Positions 31,605-42,536 of a DNA stretch of 64,000 bases are shown here, piece by piece. A model generated the notes under the pieces. The model was given only the letters and a program-made list of their open reading frames with translations. It was not told where the DNA came from and did no database searches. Made by a program: the position numbers and the translations under genes. Positions within the stretch are counted from its first letter, which is position 1, and each line of letters begins with the position of its first letter. This stretch comes from Papaver somniferum (Eukaryota > Streptophyta > Magnoliopsida > Ranunculales > Papaveraceae): positions 116,009,849 to 116,073,848 of the forward strand of contig NC_039359.1 in the NCBI RefSeq assembly GCF_003573695.1. Reading direction: 5' to 3'.

Positions 31605-33482
31605 TCATTGACATACACGGCGAGGCCGAAGATCGTACTGTCTTGAATATGAACTTGTTGTGACTGAATTTTCTGCAACCTCCTCTGGTAACAAGAAGTC
31701 GGGATCTTTACAGAAATTTTCATCTTCTGACAAATCTTCATCTATCCAAGTTGAAAAGTCGATATCATCACTGCTCTCATCAATTTCCAAGGGCATGGCT
31801 CTCTTCCTTTCCATCGTGTTAACTTTGTCAATTAGAGTCTCTAACATTCGATGGTTCAGCACTTCGTAATCCCTGTACGTGAAAATGGAATACAAAAGTT
31901 GAACAGCCGCAGCAACTAGGAACGAAGATCTCGCAAGCGTAACCTTTGACGCTAACCATACTTGTTGATCCAGGTCTACTCCGAACCGGCACATTATGAA
32001 TTCAACAAGGAATATGGCGCATAGTCCTAAATAGAGCCGTGCCCTCATGCCGTACGTCTGCTTAGCACTGGTTAGCATGTAAAGTAAAAAGATGACAAAG
32101 GAGTAGAATAAAAAAGCTTTTATAGAACGCGATTCGAGCAAGATGGCATTGTGCAAGGTGAAGAGTTTGTCAAGCGCCAAAAACATGCTAGCCTGCTTCG
32201 ATTCGAATTCTTCCTGAGCTGCCAATATGGATTTTGAATTCTCAATCAAATGGTCATGCGCTTGTTGAATTTGTTGTTGCCGTCTTAAGAGTTCTTCTTG
32301 TTGCTTTTGGCCAAACTCGGCCAGTGTTTGCAGAGAAGCCCTGCTTTCTTCTAGCGCTTGGGACTGGAATTTAGTCAAAAAATCAAGTCCTTCCAGAGCT
32401 GTAGATTGTCCATCCAGGAGTTGTTTCTGCTTATCTAAAGAAAGTCCTGCAACGTTTCCGATATCGTTAGCTTTGTTTTGCAGATTTTCCATCTTGGTGG
32501 ACATTGAATTGCTAACTCTATGTATCTCTTTCTCTATCTCAACAGCCTCATTTCTCAGTTTCTCTACATTTTGGCCTAACTTCTCATAAGATTCATGAAG
32601 GATTTCCATTCCTCCCTGCAACACTTCTCTCATGTCTGTCTGTCCTTGTCGTAATTCTGATTGAGACGCCGCGATTAACTTCGACTGTTCCAAAATAACA
32701 CTAGAATGTTTCAATGAAACGTCAATCTGGTCTCCAACTTTTTCTGACGTCTCGGCCACTTGCTGCGTTTTACTGTCCAAGGAAGTTAACGAATTCTCAA
32801 TCTGTTCCGAATTCTGTATAAGCCGTTCAGAATTTTCCTGGATGGTATGCAATTTTTCCTCGGCGAATTCTGCAGACTTCTTCAAGTCATTTACAAGTCT
32901 CTCCGTCTCAATCTTGAACGCATTAGCCTGCAGTTGATGACATACTGAATTTGTGTGAAGATAGAATTCAAGGTAAATTTTATGTGCGGATTCGTCCAAC
33001 TTTGTCAGACATTTCAACATATCTGACTGAGAATCACATGACGGAAACGAAGGCCGGCCGGAATCCTTTTGGAAACAATCACTTAACTGCCATGCAAGTC
33101 TAGATCTCTTCTCACCATCTTTGAGAATTACAGAACACGTAGCGAAAAGATTTTCGTAAGCATTTTGCCAACAAGAATTCGGCTTACTTGCTAATCTCTG
33201 TTGTGCAGTTTCAACTGACTCGTTTCCCTTGGGATCGTTAGGCAGTTCCATTGAGAACTTCGCGACACCGCCAGACTTCTGATAATTGTTGTTGTCATCC
33301 TTGTTGGTATCATCATATGAAGAAGAAGACCCTCGCCATGTAAAGGAAAATGACTGGGTTTCCCGTGATAATAAACACAACAAAAGTAATGAAAAGAACA
33401 GAAAATGATGTTGATCCATATTTGGTTTCTGCGAGAATAGACAAGAAATGAAGACAATATAAAGGGAATGAAATAATGGCAT
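31605..33482 (-). CDS. GEX1: GEX1: gamete-expressed KAR5-type nuclear fusion membrane protein
   Basis: A single uninterrupted frame of 625 residues from ATG 33,482, or 604 from the in-frame ATG at 33,419. The second start is more likely: it places a clean signal peptide (DQHHFLFFSLLLLCLLS) at the N-terminus. Next is a cysteine-rich lumenal region (C104, C116, C136, C149, C158, C181: SCWQNAYENLF...ATCSVI, LSDCFQK, MLKCLTKLDESAHKIYLEFYLHTNSVCHQL), then coiled coil at about 190-435. Three membrane segments follow (456-470, 482-498, 520-535), and an acidic tail ends YDLRPRR. In plants GEX1 sits in the nuclear envelope/ER of gametes and early embryos and is needed for nuclear fusion; it belongs to the KAR5/Brambleberry family. 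No damage seen. The adjacent TYDC pseudogene lies upstream on the same strand. Confidence 0.93.
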   Translation of the reverse strand: MPLFHSLYIVFISCLFSQKPNMDQHHFLFFSLLLLCLLSRETQSFSFTWRGSSSSYDDTNKDDNNNYQKSGGVAKFSMELPNDPKGNESVETAQQRLASKPNSCWQNAYENLFATCSVILKDGEKRSRLAWQLSDCFQKDSGRPSFPSCDSQSDMLKCLTKLDESAHKIYLEFYLHTNSVCHQLQANAFKIETERLVNDLKKSAEFAEEKLHTIQENSERLIQNSEQIENSLTSLDSKTQQVAETSEKVGDQIDVSLKHSSVILEQSKLIAASQSELRQGQTDMREVLQGGMEILHESYEKLGQNVEKLRNEAVEIEKEIHRVSNSMSTKMENLQNKANDIGNVAGLSLDKQKQLLDGQSTALEGLDFLTKFQSQALEESRASLQTLAEFGQKQQEELLRRQQQIQQAHDHLIENSKSILAAQEEFESKQASMFLALDKLFTLHNAILLESRSIKAFLFYSFVIFLLYMLTSAKQTYGMRARLYLGLCAIFLVEFIMCRFGVDLDQQVWLASKVTLARSSFLVAAAVQLLYSIFTYRDYEVLNHRMLETLIDKVNTMERKRAMPLEIDESSDDIDFSTWIDEDLSEDENFCKDPDFLLPEEVAENSVTTSSYSRQYDLRPRRVCQ

Positions 33483-33627
33483 TAACTGCTAACATTCAAG
33501 GGATGCGACTTATAGGAAAAGACACCAAATATCTTTTGGTTAAATTCATTGGATCGACAGAAAAAATTTACAATAACTGATAAAATAAGTAAATAAATGA
33601 TGGTAAATTAAGAAAATTGGAGATCCT

Positions 33628-34662
33628 TCAGTTTCTTTTTCTATAGACAATCTGAGAATTACCATCCAAAGCACCAAGTATGGCATCTGTATGCTCTTGC
33701 ACGACCTTCCATGCCCCAGTCACATGACGTTCCTCTGTCAGCGTCGCCCCGACAGCAAACCGAATCATGTACACCCCTCCAACAATAGCATGAGTCATAT
33801 ATATCCGTCCAGACGCATTGATTGATTCAAGCAGTTTCGCATTGGTCTCATTTGTTTGAGCTTCAATGTAATCATTTTCGGCTATTGTTTGCTTGGATAT
33901 TGCAGTTGGTTTAAGGCGAAAGGAAACCATGGCGAATGTTCTTGGAACCACAATTTCCAACCTGTTGTCCATGAGCCCTTGAAAATGCTTAGCCATTTTA
34001 ACATGACTCCTAAGGAAGGTTCTTAAGTTGGCGACTCCGTAGCTGCGGAGTACTAACCAAAGTTTCATCGATCGAAATCTTCTGCTTAGAGCTATTTGCC
34101 AATCCTTGTAATCGATGACTTGTTTCGATTCAGTTGCTTTGTTCTTCAAATACTCTGGATTTGTTGATAATGCCTTTACAAGGGAGCTAGAGTCTTTAAC
34201 CCATAAACAGCAGGAATCCAAAGTAGTGAAGAACCACTTATGTGCATTCAGACTAAATGAGGTGCCTGAACTCCGGGCATATACAAGCACTTCCGGCATA
34301 TGCTGCATCCACGTGAACCCAAATGCCGTACAATTTTGCAACCTCACAAAGTGGGCCAATAGGGTCTACGGCTGTTGATGAAGTTGTTCCGACCGTGGCA
34401 CATAGAAATAATCGATCTAACCCGGATTCAATGTCAGCAAGAATTGTTGATTGAAGTGAATTTGGAGAGAGCCCGAAGTTCGTAGCCTTGGATGTCGTTA
34501 TAGCGCGGAAATTCTTCGGATTTATACATAAAATAGCAATTTGAGCAGCTTTTTGCAGTGCACAATGAGTTTGATCAGAAGCATAAACAACTAGCTTATT
34601 AATATTTTCTCTGCCAATTTTGTTCAACATTCTCTATCTCTTGCTGTAGTTAATGTACATAA
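33628..34662 (-). pseudogene. TYDC: tyrosine/DOPA decarboxylase (TYDC) pseudogene, 5' truncated
   Basis: The closest recognisable family is poppy TYDC, the PLP enzyme that makes tyramine and dopamine for benzylisoquinoline alkaloids. Homology starts abruptly at about 34,662 ([11 protein letters not shown]), so roughly the first 170 residues are absent. A shift near 34,630 leads into [32 protein letters not shown]. At 34,257 about 28 bases between FRHL and SFSLNAHKW are missing, changing frame. The catalytic lysine region [11 protein letters not shown] survives, as do [18 protein letters not shown] and [15 protein letters not shown] to the stop at 33,630-33,628. There is a small insertion (ILC) after AAQIA and a two-residue loss after HFQGL. 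TYDC genes are intronless in poppy, so intron loss says nothing about origin. Confidence 0.93.
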
Positions 34663-36214
34663 AATAGTAATTTAGTAGTATAAGATAGGAGGCTGCTGAG
34701 TATGTGGCCTGGTTAGCAATTTGTCACATGGGATTTTGGAATTGAATAATTTTTAATGGAGTCTTAACTGTAAGAACCATGTATGGTGCATCAACTCTGG
34801 GCCTAGTGCCGTCCGTATATACCAATGGCATGGTAAATTTGTGCTTTCGAAATGGTACATTAGATGGGGATGGTAGAAAGCGACTGACGATGCAGAATGT
34901 ACTCCATTACCAAACTCACCTTCTTCATGGGTACACTTATGTTTTAACTCCCAAATTCTTTTTGTTTGCATGTTTGCGGATGAGAATAGGAGTAATTACT
35001 TGGCTTTTATTTTGAAATATTAATTATTATTTTTTTATTTAACAAAAAATTGTATTGAAAAATAAAGAGTAAACATTTACATAGGAATGGGTGGGAGTCT
35101 AGCAACAATCTGCGCTCCCACGTTTTTTTGAATAACAATGTCGAGCCTATGAAAGAGAGACCCACCAATCTTATGGTTGACATCATGACTAACTAAGCAA
35201 TTTCTTAATCGTTTCAGAAAAGAGATAGTGTCGACTCCGAGTTCACCTAATGTGGAGAAAGCCAAAACGCCAAAACCATACCCATGAGTCACACATTTAA
35301 TTTGATCTTACATTTAATTTGCGAGTCGATTTCAAATCATTAAAATTATTGTTACTTCTAGAACAATTATTTCTTTCAAAATAAAAAGTTGGATGGAAAT
35401 ACTTTTGGTAAGTGTTCTTGTATATGAGAAAATCTTAATTAATACTTATAAATAACCTATTTTTTTAGAGGAGGAGGAGGATTTATGGACACTCTTACAC
35501 ACCATATCTCATTTGATTTGCGCCATTTCCCCCATAAAATTCAAACGACAATGCATTTAAAGCTAATATCTTGATGATACGTTGCTCTTATAAGACTCTA
35601 GATTCCTACCAAAAATGAGCACAATCCAAGATATCAAACCTCACTATTTACCAATCTTAATTTCAAACTTTAATTTTTCAACGATTGATTTTCAAAGTGG
35701 TTGATGGTGGTGTTATACGTCCCAGATTATACACATTTTTGGTATGAACATTGAGATAGTATATATATAAGAGTGTCCATAGATAGTATATATATAAGAG
35801 TGTCCCTTTATAAGGTAACTTATTCAAAATAATTTTTTTACGATTATATATTTAAACATTAAGAGTTTAATAAAAATACTAAATTGTACGAAATTAATAT
35901 TATAAAAACTATATCTATGAATAAAAAAATAAGACTCCTTTTCAGTCCGAAATAAGTGTTTTCCTCAAATAGGTAAGTTCACACCCATACATTGTTGAGA
36001 AATTAAGGAAAGATATCCCTCGAACAATATGAATGAATCACCATAATAACGTTAAAGGATATCTTAAAAAATATATTTATATATTTTTTTTAAAAGTATT
36101 TTTTTAATCGCGGCTGCAAAACAACAACCAAGCAAAACCAAATGAGTTACAAAGAGGAAACAATTACATAGAAATACAAGAAAAGATGCAAGGAGGTAGG
36201 AAGATATCCACCAT
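34663..36214. other. AT-rich intergenic stretch with a small repeat and possible MITE
   Basis: Mostly AT-rich. Two adjacent 26-bp copies (AGATAGTATATATATAAGAG..., 35,754-35,805) end in TAAGAGTGTCC. This word is the inverse of ATGGACACTCTTA at 35,483-35,495, so 35,483-35,780 may be a MITE with 13-bp ends. Sequence at 35,077-35,292 is described separately. The plus-strand frame at 34,779-35,015 is not recognised. Confidence 0.45.
35077..35292 (-). pseudogene. unidentified repeat-derived frame (GAQIVARLP tail)
   Basis: 71 residues reading GYGFGVLAFSTLGELG...FLKRLRNCLVSHDVN...GAQIVARLPPIPM. The wording resembles a sequence I associate with plant repeat-derived proteins, but I cannot name the family. 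There is no obvious upstream partner on this strand. Probably a fragment. Confidence 0.3.
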
Positions 36215-37100
36215 TAGTGAATATTATGCCTAATGACATAATCAACGAGAATGTGGACAGCTTCATTTGCCTGTCGCGGTATATAAGAATTCAACCTTGT
36301 CAAGTTGACCAAAAACTTGCTTGATCTGGAGACATGACTAATCAGTCTCCAAGGGGTATTTGTCAGACTATCATTTAACGCTTGGAAAACTTTCGAGCAT
36401 CACCTTCAATGATAATCTTGTTTTATAGTTTAGCTGCAATTTTGATGGCCATTAGGAAACATGATGCTTCTACCGTTAGAGAAATTTGAAGATCAATAAC
36501 GTCAGTCTGAGTAAAAATGAACTCCCCAAGTGAATTTCTCAGCACTAGTAGCACAAGACGTGCAGAACTTCTCCAAGATTCATTTACATTTATCTTTGTA
36601 GAATCAGCTGGAGGAGGACACCAATGTTGCCTCATATTGGTCACGACGTGCAACTAGTTGGATAAAGGAGCATGGATCTCAACTTCTTCATTTTTATAAT
36701 ACAACAGTACACGCCATACACAATAACAGACTGGATATGATACTAATAAAAAAATGATTTGTGCTAGATTACCAACTCATCTATTCCTCTCCTTATAGCC
36801 CAGATCATAGAAACTCCCAGGTTGAAGGTGTAGTTATTATGTTGCACTCTAATCCAAGGAGCTAACAACTGCTTAATTATGATAGTGTTAGTGTCATGCA
36901 GTCTTAGACTAAGGGGGGTGACAAAAAGAATTTCCTGAGAATAATGACACTAGTACTCGACAAGTAAATGATTTGCAGTTTAAGAATCCACACCACACGG
37001 AGCACATTCAGTTGGTACACCTTCGCTGAATTCCCCAATTTTACTTGAACCCCAATATTATCATGAATGAATCTCCAAGAAAAATAAATTATTCTTGGTG
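36215..37100 (-). mobile_element. degenerate 3' end of an L1-type LINE (zinc-binding and RNase H regions)
   Basis: Minus strand: about 37,090-36,800 reads like the RT C-terminal zinc-binding segment (IIYFSWRFIHDNIGVQVKLG, then Cys/His remnants, IRVQHNNYTFNLGVSMIWAIR). 36,653-36,423 reads as an RNase H-like domain (WCPPPADSTKINVNESW; GEFIFTQTDV; VEASCFLMAIKIAAKL). It continues in other frames to about 36,215 (IIIEGDARK, ALNDSLTNTPWRLI, SYIPRQANEAVHILVDYV). Many frame changes and stops show an old, dead copy. Confidence 0.7.
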
Positions 37101-37160
37101 TTAATTTCTTGACAGACTAAAGAAAATTCATGGAAAACAATTGTTATTCAGTACAAAAGA

Positions 37161-37926
37161 TTGTCCACTTAGAAAGGTATCAGGCCATGTGACGATTAAC
37201 GTACAAAGTGTATTTATTTTAATTATAAAGAAAATCTAAATAATGCGAAAGTCAAGTAAATCATACAACACAAGATTTTGTTAACAAGGAAACCGCAAAT
37301 ACAAAAAAGCATCGGGACTTAATCCAGTTTTAAATACTCTTAGAATTAAGCCGATATACGAAGACTAATACCAACTTCGTATAGTTGAGACCAAGAAAAC
37401 TAACTCTGAGTTACCTAGTTCCTTTAGTATCCCTACGTCTAATACCAATCTGGTCAACCACATATTTGTCAAACTAAGCTTGGTGCACCAATTGGTTAGC
37501 CCAAGAACAATGGTTAAGTTGTTCGTGAACCTTGAAGGATTAATAGAGTTCAATAACCTTCAGTTTGTATACTCAAGCTAGAAAAAGTTTCCAGGAATCT
37601 CCTAAAATCAACTATTTCGTGTACTGGCCAAATCAGTTCGTGTACTTAAGCATTCAAAAGTTTCCAAGAACATCTCAAAATCAACCAGTTCACGAACTGA
37701 CTAAATCAGTTTGTGTACGCGATTTAGAGAATAATTTTTCAAGTCTTATCATTTATAAGCTCCAAGTTCGTGTACTGAGAAAATCAGTTCTTGAACATAA
37801 AAACTAACTTGAATAATCCTGATGAACTTAATATGCAAGTATGGTATGTCGAAAATCGTTCTCAACCTATTATGTGATAAATTCTTCATTGCTTGAATTT
37901 ATGATTCGAGTTTTATCAAGTACTAG
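37161..37926 (-). repeat. SIRE-like LTR copy A, left part (split by a hAT element)
   Basis: Similar to copies B and C and, more distantly, to the intact Copia LTRs. Shared signals include TTTTGTTAACAAGGAAACCGC, TTAGTCCAGT-type words and repeated (A)GTTCGTGTACT words, which look like CpG-decayed versions of the TTCGCGGACT words of the intact LTRs. The copy resumes after the hAT element at 48,184. Confidence 0.7.
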
Positions 37927-38136
37927 TAGGGCTGCACATAACCGACCCAACCCGCCGACCCAACCCGCACCCGCCGAAAAATACCCGCACCCGATTCAAC
38001 CCACCTAGGCATGGGTCGACTATGGGTGAGGCATGTGAGAACCCACCGTATGTTGGGTCGGTTGCGGGTAGAAACTTCCGTCACCCGAACCGACCCACCC
38101 ACCCACCCAAAACTATTCCTGACCCTTAGATTATCT

Positions 38137-38528
38137 AATTCTAACCTAGAATAAATCGTAGCTGTTGAAGAGATGAAATAAAAGACCTAACCTAATCGCA
38201 TTTTTCACGAAACCCTTCTCTTTCGCCTCTTCTCTCCTTCTCAGACAGTCAGACTCCATTTTTCACGAAACCCTTCTCATCTCTCAAATCAGATTCGCTT
38301 TGTGGATCACCGGCATCACCAACAGCAAACCAATAACGGAAGGTAAGACTAGGAACCGCTGTAAACTTGTAATTTTTTGATTATGTGATTTCTCGTAATT
38401 TTCAATTTAGGGTTTATCTGTTTAGGGTGTTGTTTTTTAATTTCAGTTTGGGGTTTATCTGCTTTATGTAATCTGAGTGCTTATACTGTTGATTTCAATT
38501 AGGGTGTGATGAATTACTTGTTTTTCAG
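38137..38528 (+). other. leader-like inner segment of the hAT element
   Basis: A CT-rich tract with a duplicated ATTTTTCACGAAACCCTTCTC unit (38,200-38,275) is followed by GGAAGGTAAGAC (a good donor, 38,339-38,350) and ends TTTTTCAG at 38,528 (a good acceptor). It looks like the first exon and intron of a transposase gene or of captured host leader DNA. The retroelement begins right at the acceptor. Confidence 0.45.
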
Positions 38529-39963
38529 ATGTGTCGGTTATTAAGTTTTGAGACTAAACCTAATTACTTTAGGATATTAGGGTCGACACATTTTCTTAAG
38601 GAATACCACCTCTTTAATTGTGGTCAGCTGTGTGAGTCAAATCTAATTGATTTAGAGGATCCCCAATTATTCAGGTTGTTGTTATGTGCTTCTAAGTTCT
38701 TAGTTGAGTTTTTCCAAACTCTAATGCCTGAACCGGATCTTAGCTTTGAGGAAATCCAACCGATGAAAGCTTTTTATTTAGACCCTTTTATAGAGCTTGA
38801 ATATGAACCACAACTAGATGTAGTTGTCTTAAGCAAGGGTATGTTCGGTATCTTCTTGGTCTGTTGCACTTTCCTCTTCTTGTGGGTAATACTTTTTGAT
38901 CTAGATGACCCACAATTATTCCGGCTACTGCTATATGATTCTACGAGGTGACTAATTCTTCCAATGTATGTCTGAAGACTTTAAACTTATGCTCATGCAA
39001 CACGGTAATATATTTCCTTAACTCTTTTGCTTCAAGTGGTAACAGTTTCTCCTTGTTCATGTTTTTAATTTATCTTCAGAACATTGAGGACAATGTTAGA
39101 TTTAAGTTTGCGGGTATGGGAGAAACTTTTTAGTTGCAGTAAAAAAAAAAACTCCAGAGACTAGAAATTTATGCTTATTAAGGTCGGCACTAACCAATCT
39201 AAGTGGATGGGAACATCTTGGTTGTAGGAGTTGAGGAACCAATCTGATTAGATGGAAACATCTAGAATATTCTATTCATAAAAGCACAGAGCTCAGGTGT
39301 TAGAAAAAGAAAACATGGTAGTTTCGCCATATCCTCGTGGTGGAAACGTCGAAAGAATTCTGATCACTTTTTTTTTATTTTTACCATTGCTAGGGTGAAA
39401 TAGAGTGACCGAGATAAAAATAAAAAATCAAGACCAGACCACCATACCAACCGGAATAAATACAATAAAGTCGACCACTGGTACCCTTGTATATGCCAGC
39501 TGAGTTGACCTAGAGTTAAGATTATCGACCACTGGTTCCCTTGTATATGCCAGTGTGTTGATACTAGTCCATACCAGTATCTCAGTCCATTAGGATAGGT
39601 TCACCTTAGTCAACATCATCCACGTTTTTCTCTACATCCATCTTCTTAATCTATCCATGTGATTGGTTGACTCCGGTTTATGATGTCCAGAAACTATCTG
39701 AGTATAGCTCTGTCACTTTATATGAATTTTAGTATGCTTGAGTGCAAACTCGTATACAACAATTGGAATTTCGCATCAGGGTACTTCCTCTTGAGTGCCA
39801 ACCAAGGAGATTCTTTAGTGCCTTCCAAGGTTCTGCATAGATAGCTAGGGTTAGGAGTAAAGGTTTTGTGGGTACACCTCTGGTAAACCCTCCCGAGATT
39901 AACTCGGTTTTATTTTTTATTAGTTTTGCTCGAGGACTAGCAAATAATAAGTTTGGGGGTATT
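38529..39963 (+). pseudogene. truncated second copy of the nested element's internal 3' half
   Basis: Matches 43,918-45,394 closely. It starts at ATGTGTCGG right after TTTTCAG; the full copy has TTTTCATATGTGTCGG there, so a six-base TTTTCA match sits at the break. The frame 38,529-38,951 (MCRLLSFETKPNYF...GMFGIFLVCCTFLFLWVILF...) is open for 140 residues, whereas the other copy has a TAG at 44,043-44,045 where this one has GAG. A segment of about 25 bases present at 44,375-44,400 is missing here. Confidence 0.8.
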
Positions 39964-41487
39964 TGATAGACACATTTTGTGTCTAATTTGTTCTCAATAC
40001 TATATATTATTGGCACTCGATTTTGTACTAATTTTGGTGTTTTATGTGTTTGTAGGCATTTTTGGGAAATAAACATTTTTTGAAAATTCGGCTCGAAAAG
40101 GTGGTTAAGGCGCCCGCAAGACACTTGTTATTCGGACTCCCAGTGTTTGTTAAGGGGCACCTCAATTACTAAGGGTTAACCCATTTCCAGGGAAACTACT
40201 ATTGGCAGACCCGTATAGGATAAGGGGAGGTCATCTTCTTAATTTGAATTTCAGATTTTGGCGAGAATAGTTGCAGCGAAGAACATATTTTGGGGTTCGA
40301 TCTCTGGGCAATTTCTGAGGAGATTTAATCGGAGAAATTCGTTGGTATGGACTTGAATGGACTAAACAAGCCTGGTATGGTCGTCAGAATCAACGAACTT
40401 GGGCTGGATCGTTGGGGGGAAGCAAACAGAGGACACGAGTTCTTCACGGGTTCTTCTTGAGTTACAGTGTGTTCGTAATGTGTTCTGTGTGTTTGGAGTA
40501 TGTTGAGTCGCAACAGAGGCATTGTGGAGATATTATACGCATAATTGACAGCTGCAGATGCATGGCGTAGGCAAGAAAGGAAATAAAACAATCCGAGAAT
40601 ATATTTTCTTAACTGCGAGTTATTGTGAAGATTTATGGAGTTAATGTGGTCCTGTCAAGTCATGTCGAGTATATATAGAGTTCTGAGGAGTTGTATCGGG
40701 GGATGGAGAGTTGGGGAGAGGAATAGAGCACTACAGAGTCGAAAAATCAAGCTGCAGAAACCTCCATTGCTGCTGCTACACGAAGAACATTGACCCACAG
40801 GCACTGTCGTTCATGCTACAGTGACAGCGACACAAGGAGATAGACTTATTTGCTACAGAGTTTGCGACCATAGCCGTGGGTCTTAGAGCAACAGTAACAG
40901 TGACACATCCTCTGTATCGTTCTCTGGTTTGTAACAAATATAATTGTTACAAACCCGATTTTGAATTATTTCTCCATTTTCTCCTTGTAAACACCTTTTT
41001 GAGCAATGAAAAATTCCTTTGAGTGTGTTTTCACCATGCGGAGCTAGACCCCATCACTGGGACAATGGAGGAAGCAACTTTTCATGATTGTGGTAAATGA
41101 ATTAATTCTTTTATTGACTTTTTGCATAGATTTAATTTCTTTATGATTTCTATTAATTATTTGTTATTTTGTTAGATGCCGCATGCTTAGTTCTAAATAC
41201 TTTAGATGCGTCATGCTTTTAACTTACAAATAATATTTTACGAAATCTATTTTTCGCAAAGAACTAGAGTCACAACTTCTTTTGTTTGAGCTATATTGTC
41301 TAGAGTTAATGAGTGAACCATAACAATATGAAAAGTAGTGGAATCCCGCGTCTCGGCGTCTCTTCATCTTGTTACAAATTGTGTATATATATTTTTCCTT
41401 ATTTTCTTTATTAAGTCTTAAAACAAATTCTCAACAAATCTGAGTGAACGAATCATCTTACTACAACATCATTGAAAAATAACATCA
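39964..41487 (+). repeat. LTR 1 of the nested pol-less element (1,524 bp)
   Basis: Starts TGATAGACACATTTTGTGTC and ends AAAAATAACATCA, matching 45,395-46,905 with small differences. One difference is a roughly 15-bp extra TTCTAAATACTTTAG-type segment near 41,192. It is preceded by the purine-rich AAGTTTGGGGGTAT and followed by the primer site. Confidence 0.88.
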
Positions 41488-42536
41488 ATTTTTGGCGCCG
41501 CCGGCGCGAATTTTTTTTTAGTTTTTTTTTATTTGTTCCTTTTTACGCCTTTTGGTATTTCTTGTTTGCTTTCAGATTTGGAACTGAGCTAAAGAAAAGG
41601 GGAGAAAGTGCTGAAAACAAAAGCGAAGCCAAAGAAGAAAACAAAGGAGGAATCCAAAAGGAGTGAAGAAGAAAATTTTTGTATATAGATATTCTATTCT
41701 ATTTTATTTTTTTAGAAACTGTAATTAAGGTTTTTATTTTTGTAATCTTTTATTTTTGGACATTTTTTTTCGGACATTGAACTTTGGAACTTTATTTTTG
41801 TAAACCCTACGGAAGGGTAGTTTTAAATATAAATTGTGTGCAGAGAAGGACGAGGATTACGATATCGTCTCGGCCCCTCGGGTTCGTACACGACATTGGA
41901 GTTATGGCCCGAGTCGACTTCAACGGTTCATCCCCCGTCTGGAACGGGAGGTAAGAATTTTAAACACCCGCGAATCCCCTGTCAGCGGGTTTACTGGATG
42001 ATTTTGTATGCATATATGTTGAGGACCTGAAATCGTATTTAATTTTCTAGTAAAGGGCAAGGCCTGGCCAAATCAAGATAAGGACTCAGATTTCATCACC
42101 GTTTCCTTCTTTCCCGTCTTAGGAACACGTAACCTACGCGAACCTAAGCTTAAAATACTGACTAGAACGAGACCGATAGGGTAACGAGCTTAATAGGAAA
42201 GTCATTCGAAAAATATTGGTTACTCTTTTAAGCATACTTCAAAGTTCATGATGGTTTCTGTGAGTTGAATGCGTGACTGCGCCGCCTTGTAATGCGGTGA
42301 AGCCTTGGGTATCAAAGCTCCACGCAGCTTCCCTCGCCTCTATTCAACTTACTTTGACTCGGATTGATTCCAGAGGGGTTTGCTTAAATTGTAACGAATT
42401 CCCTTTCGAATGATTAGAAGCTGGTCTAGAAACAATCTAAGTGGATCCATCATGCTTTTTGTTTGCTAGATAAATTAGGCTTGTTGTGGTCGAGTCAGCC
42501 TTCTTTGTGTTTGTTTAGAATTCCCTTGCAGTTAGG
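41488..42536 (+). other. primer site and leader of the nested element
   Basis: TTTTTGGCGCCGCCGGCGCG begins at 41,489. TGGCGCC is a gypsy-type primer site (tRNA-Asp-like at its start). About 1 kb of untranslated leader follows with no gene. The GCCGGCGC stretch could fold on itself. Confidence 0.6.
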
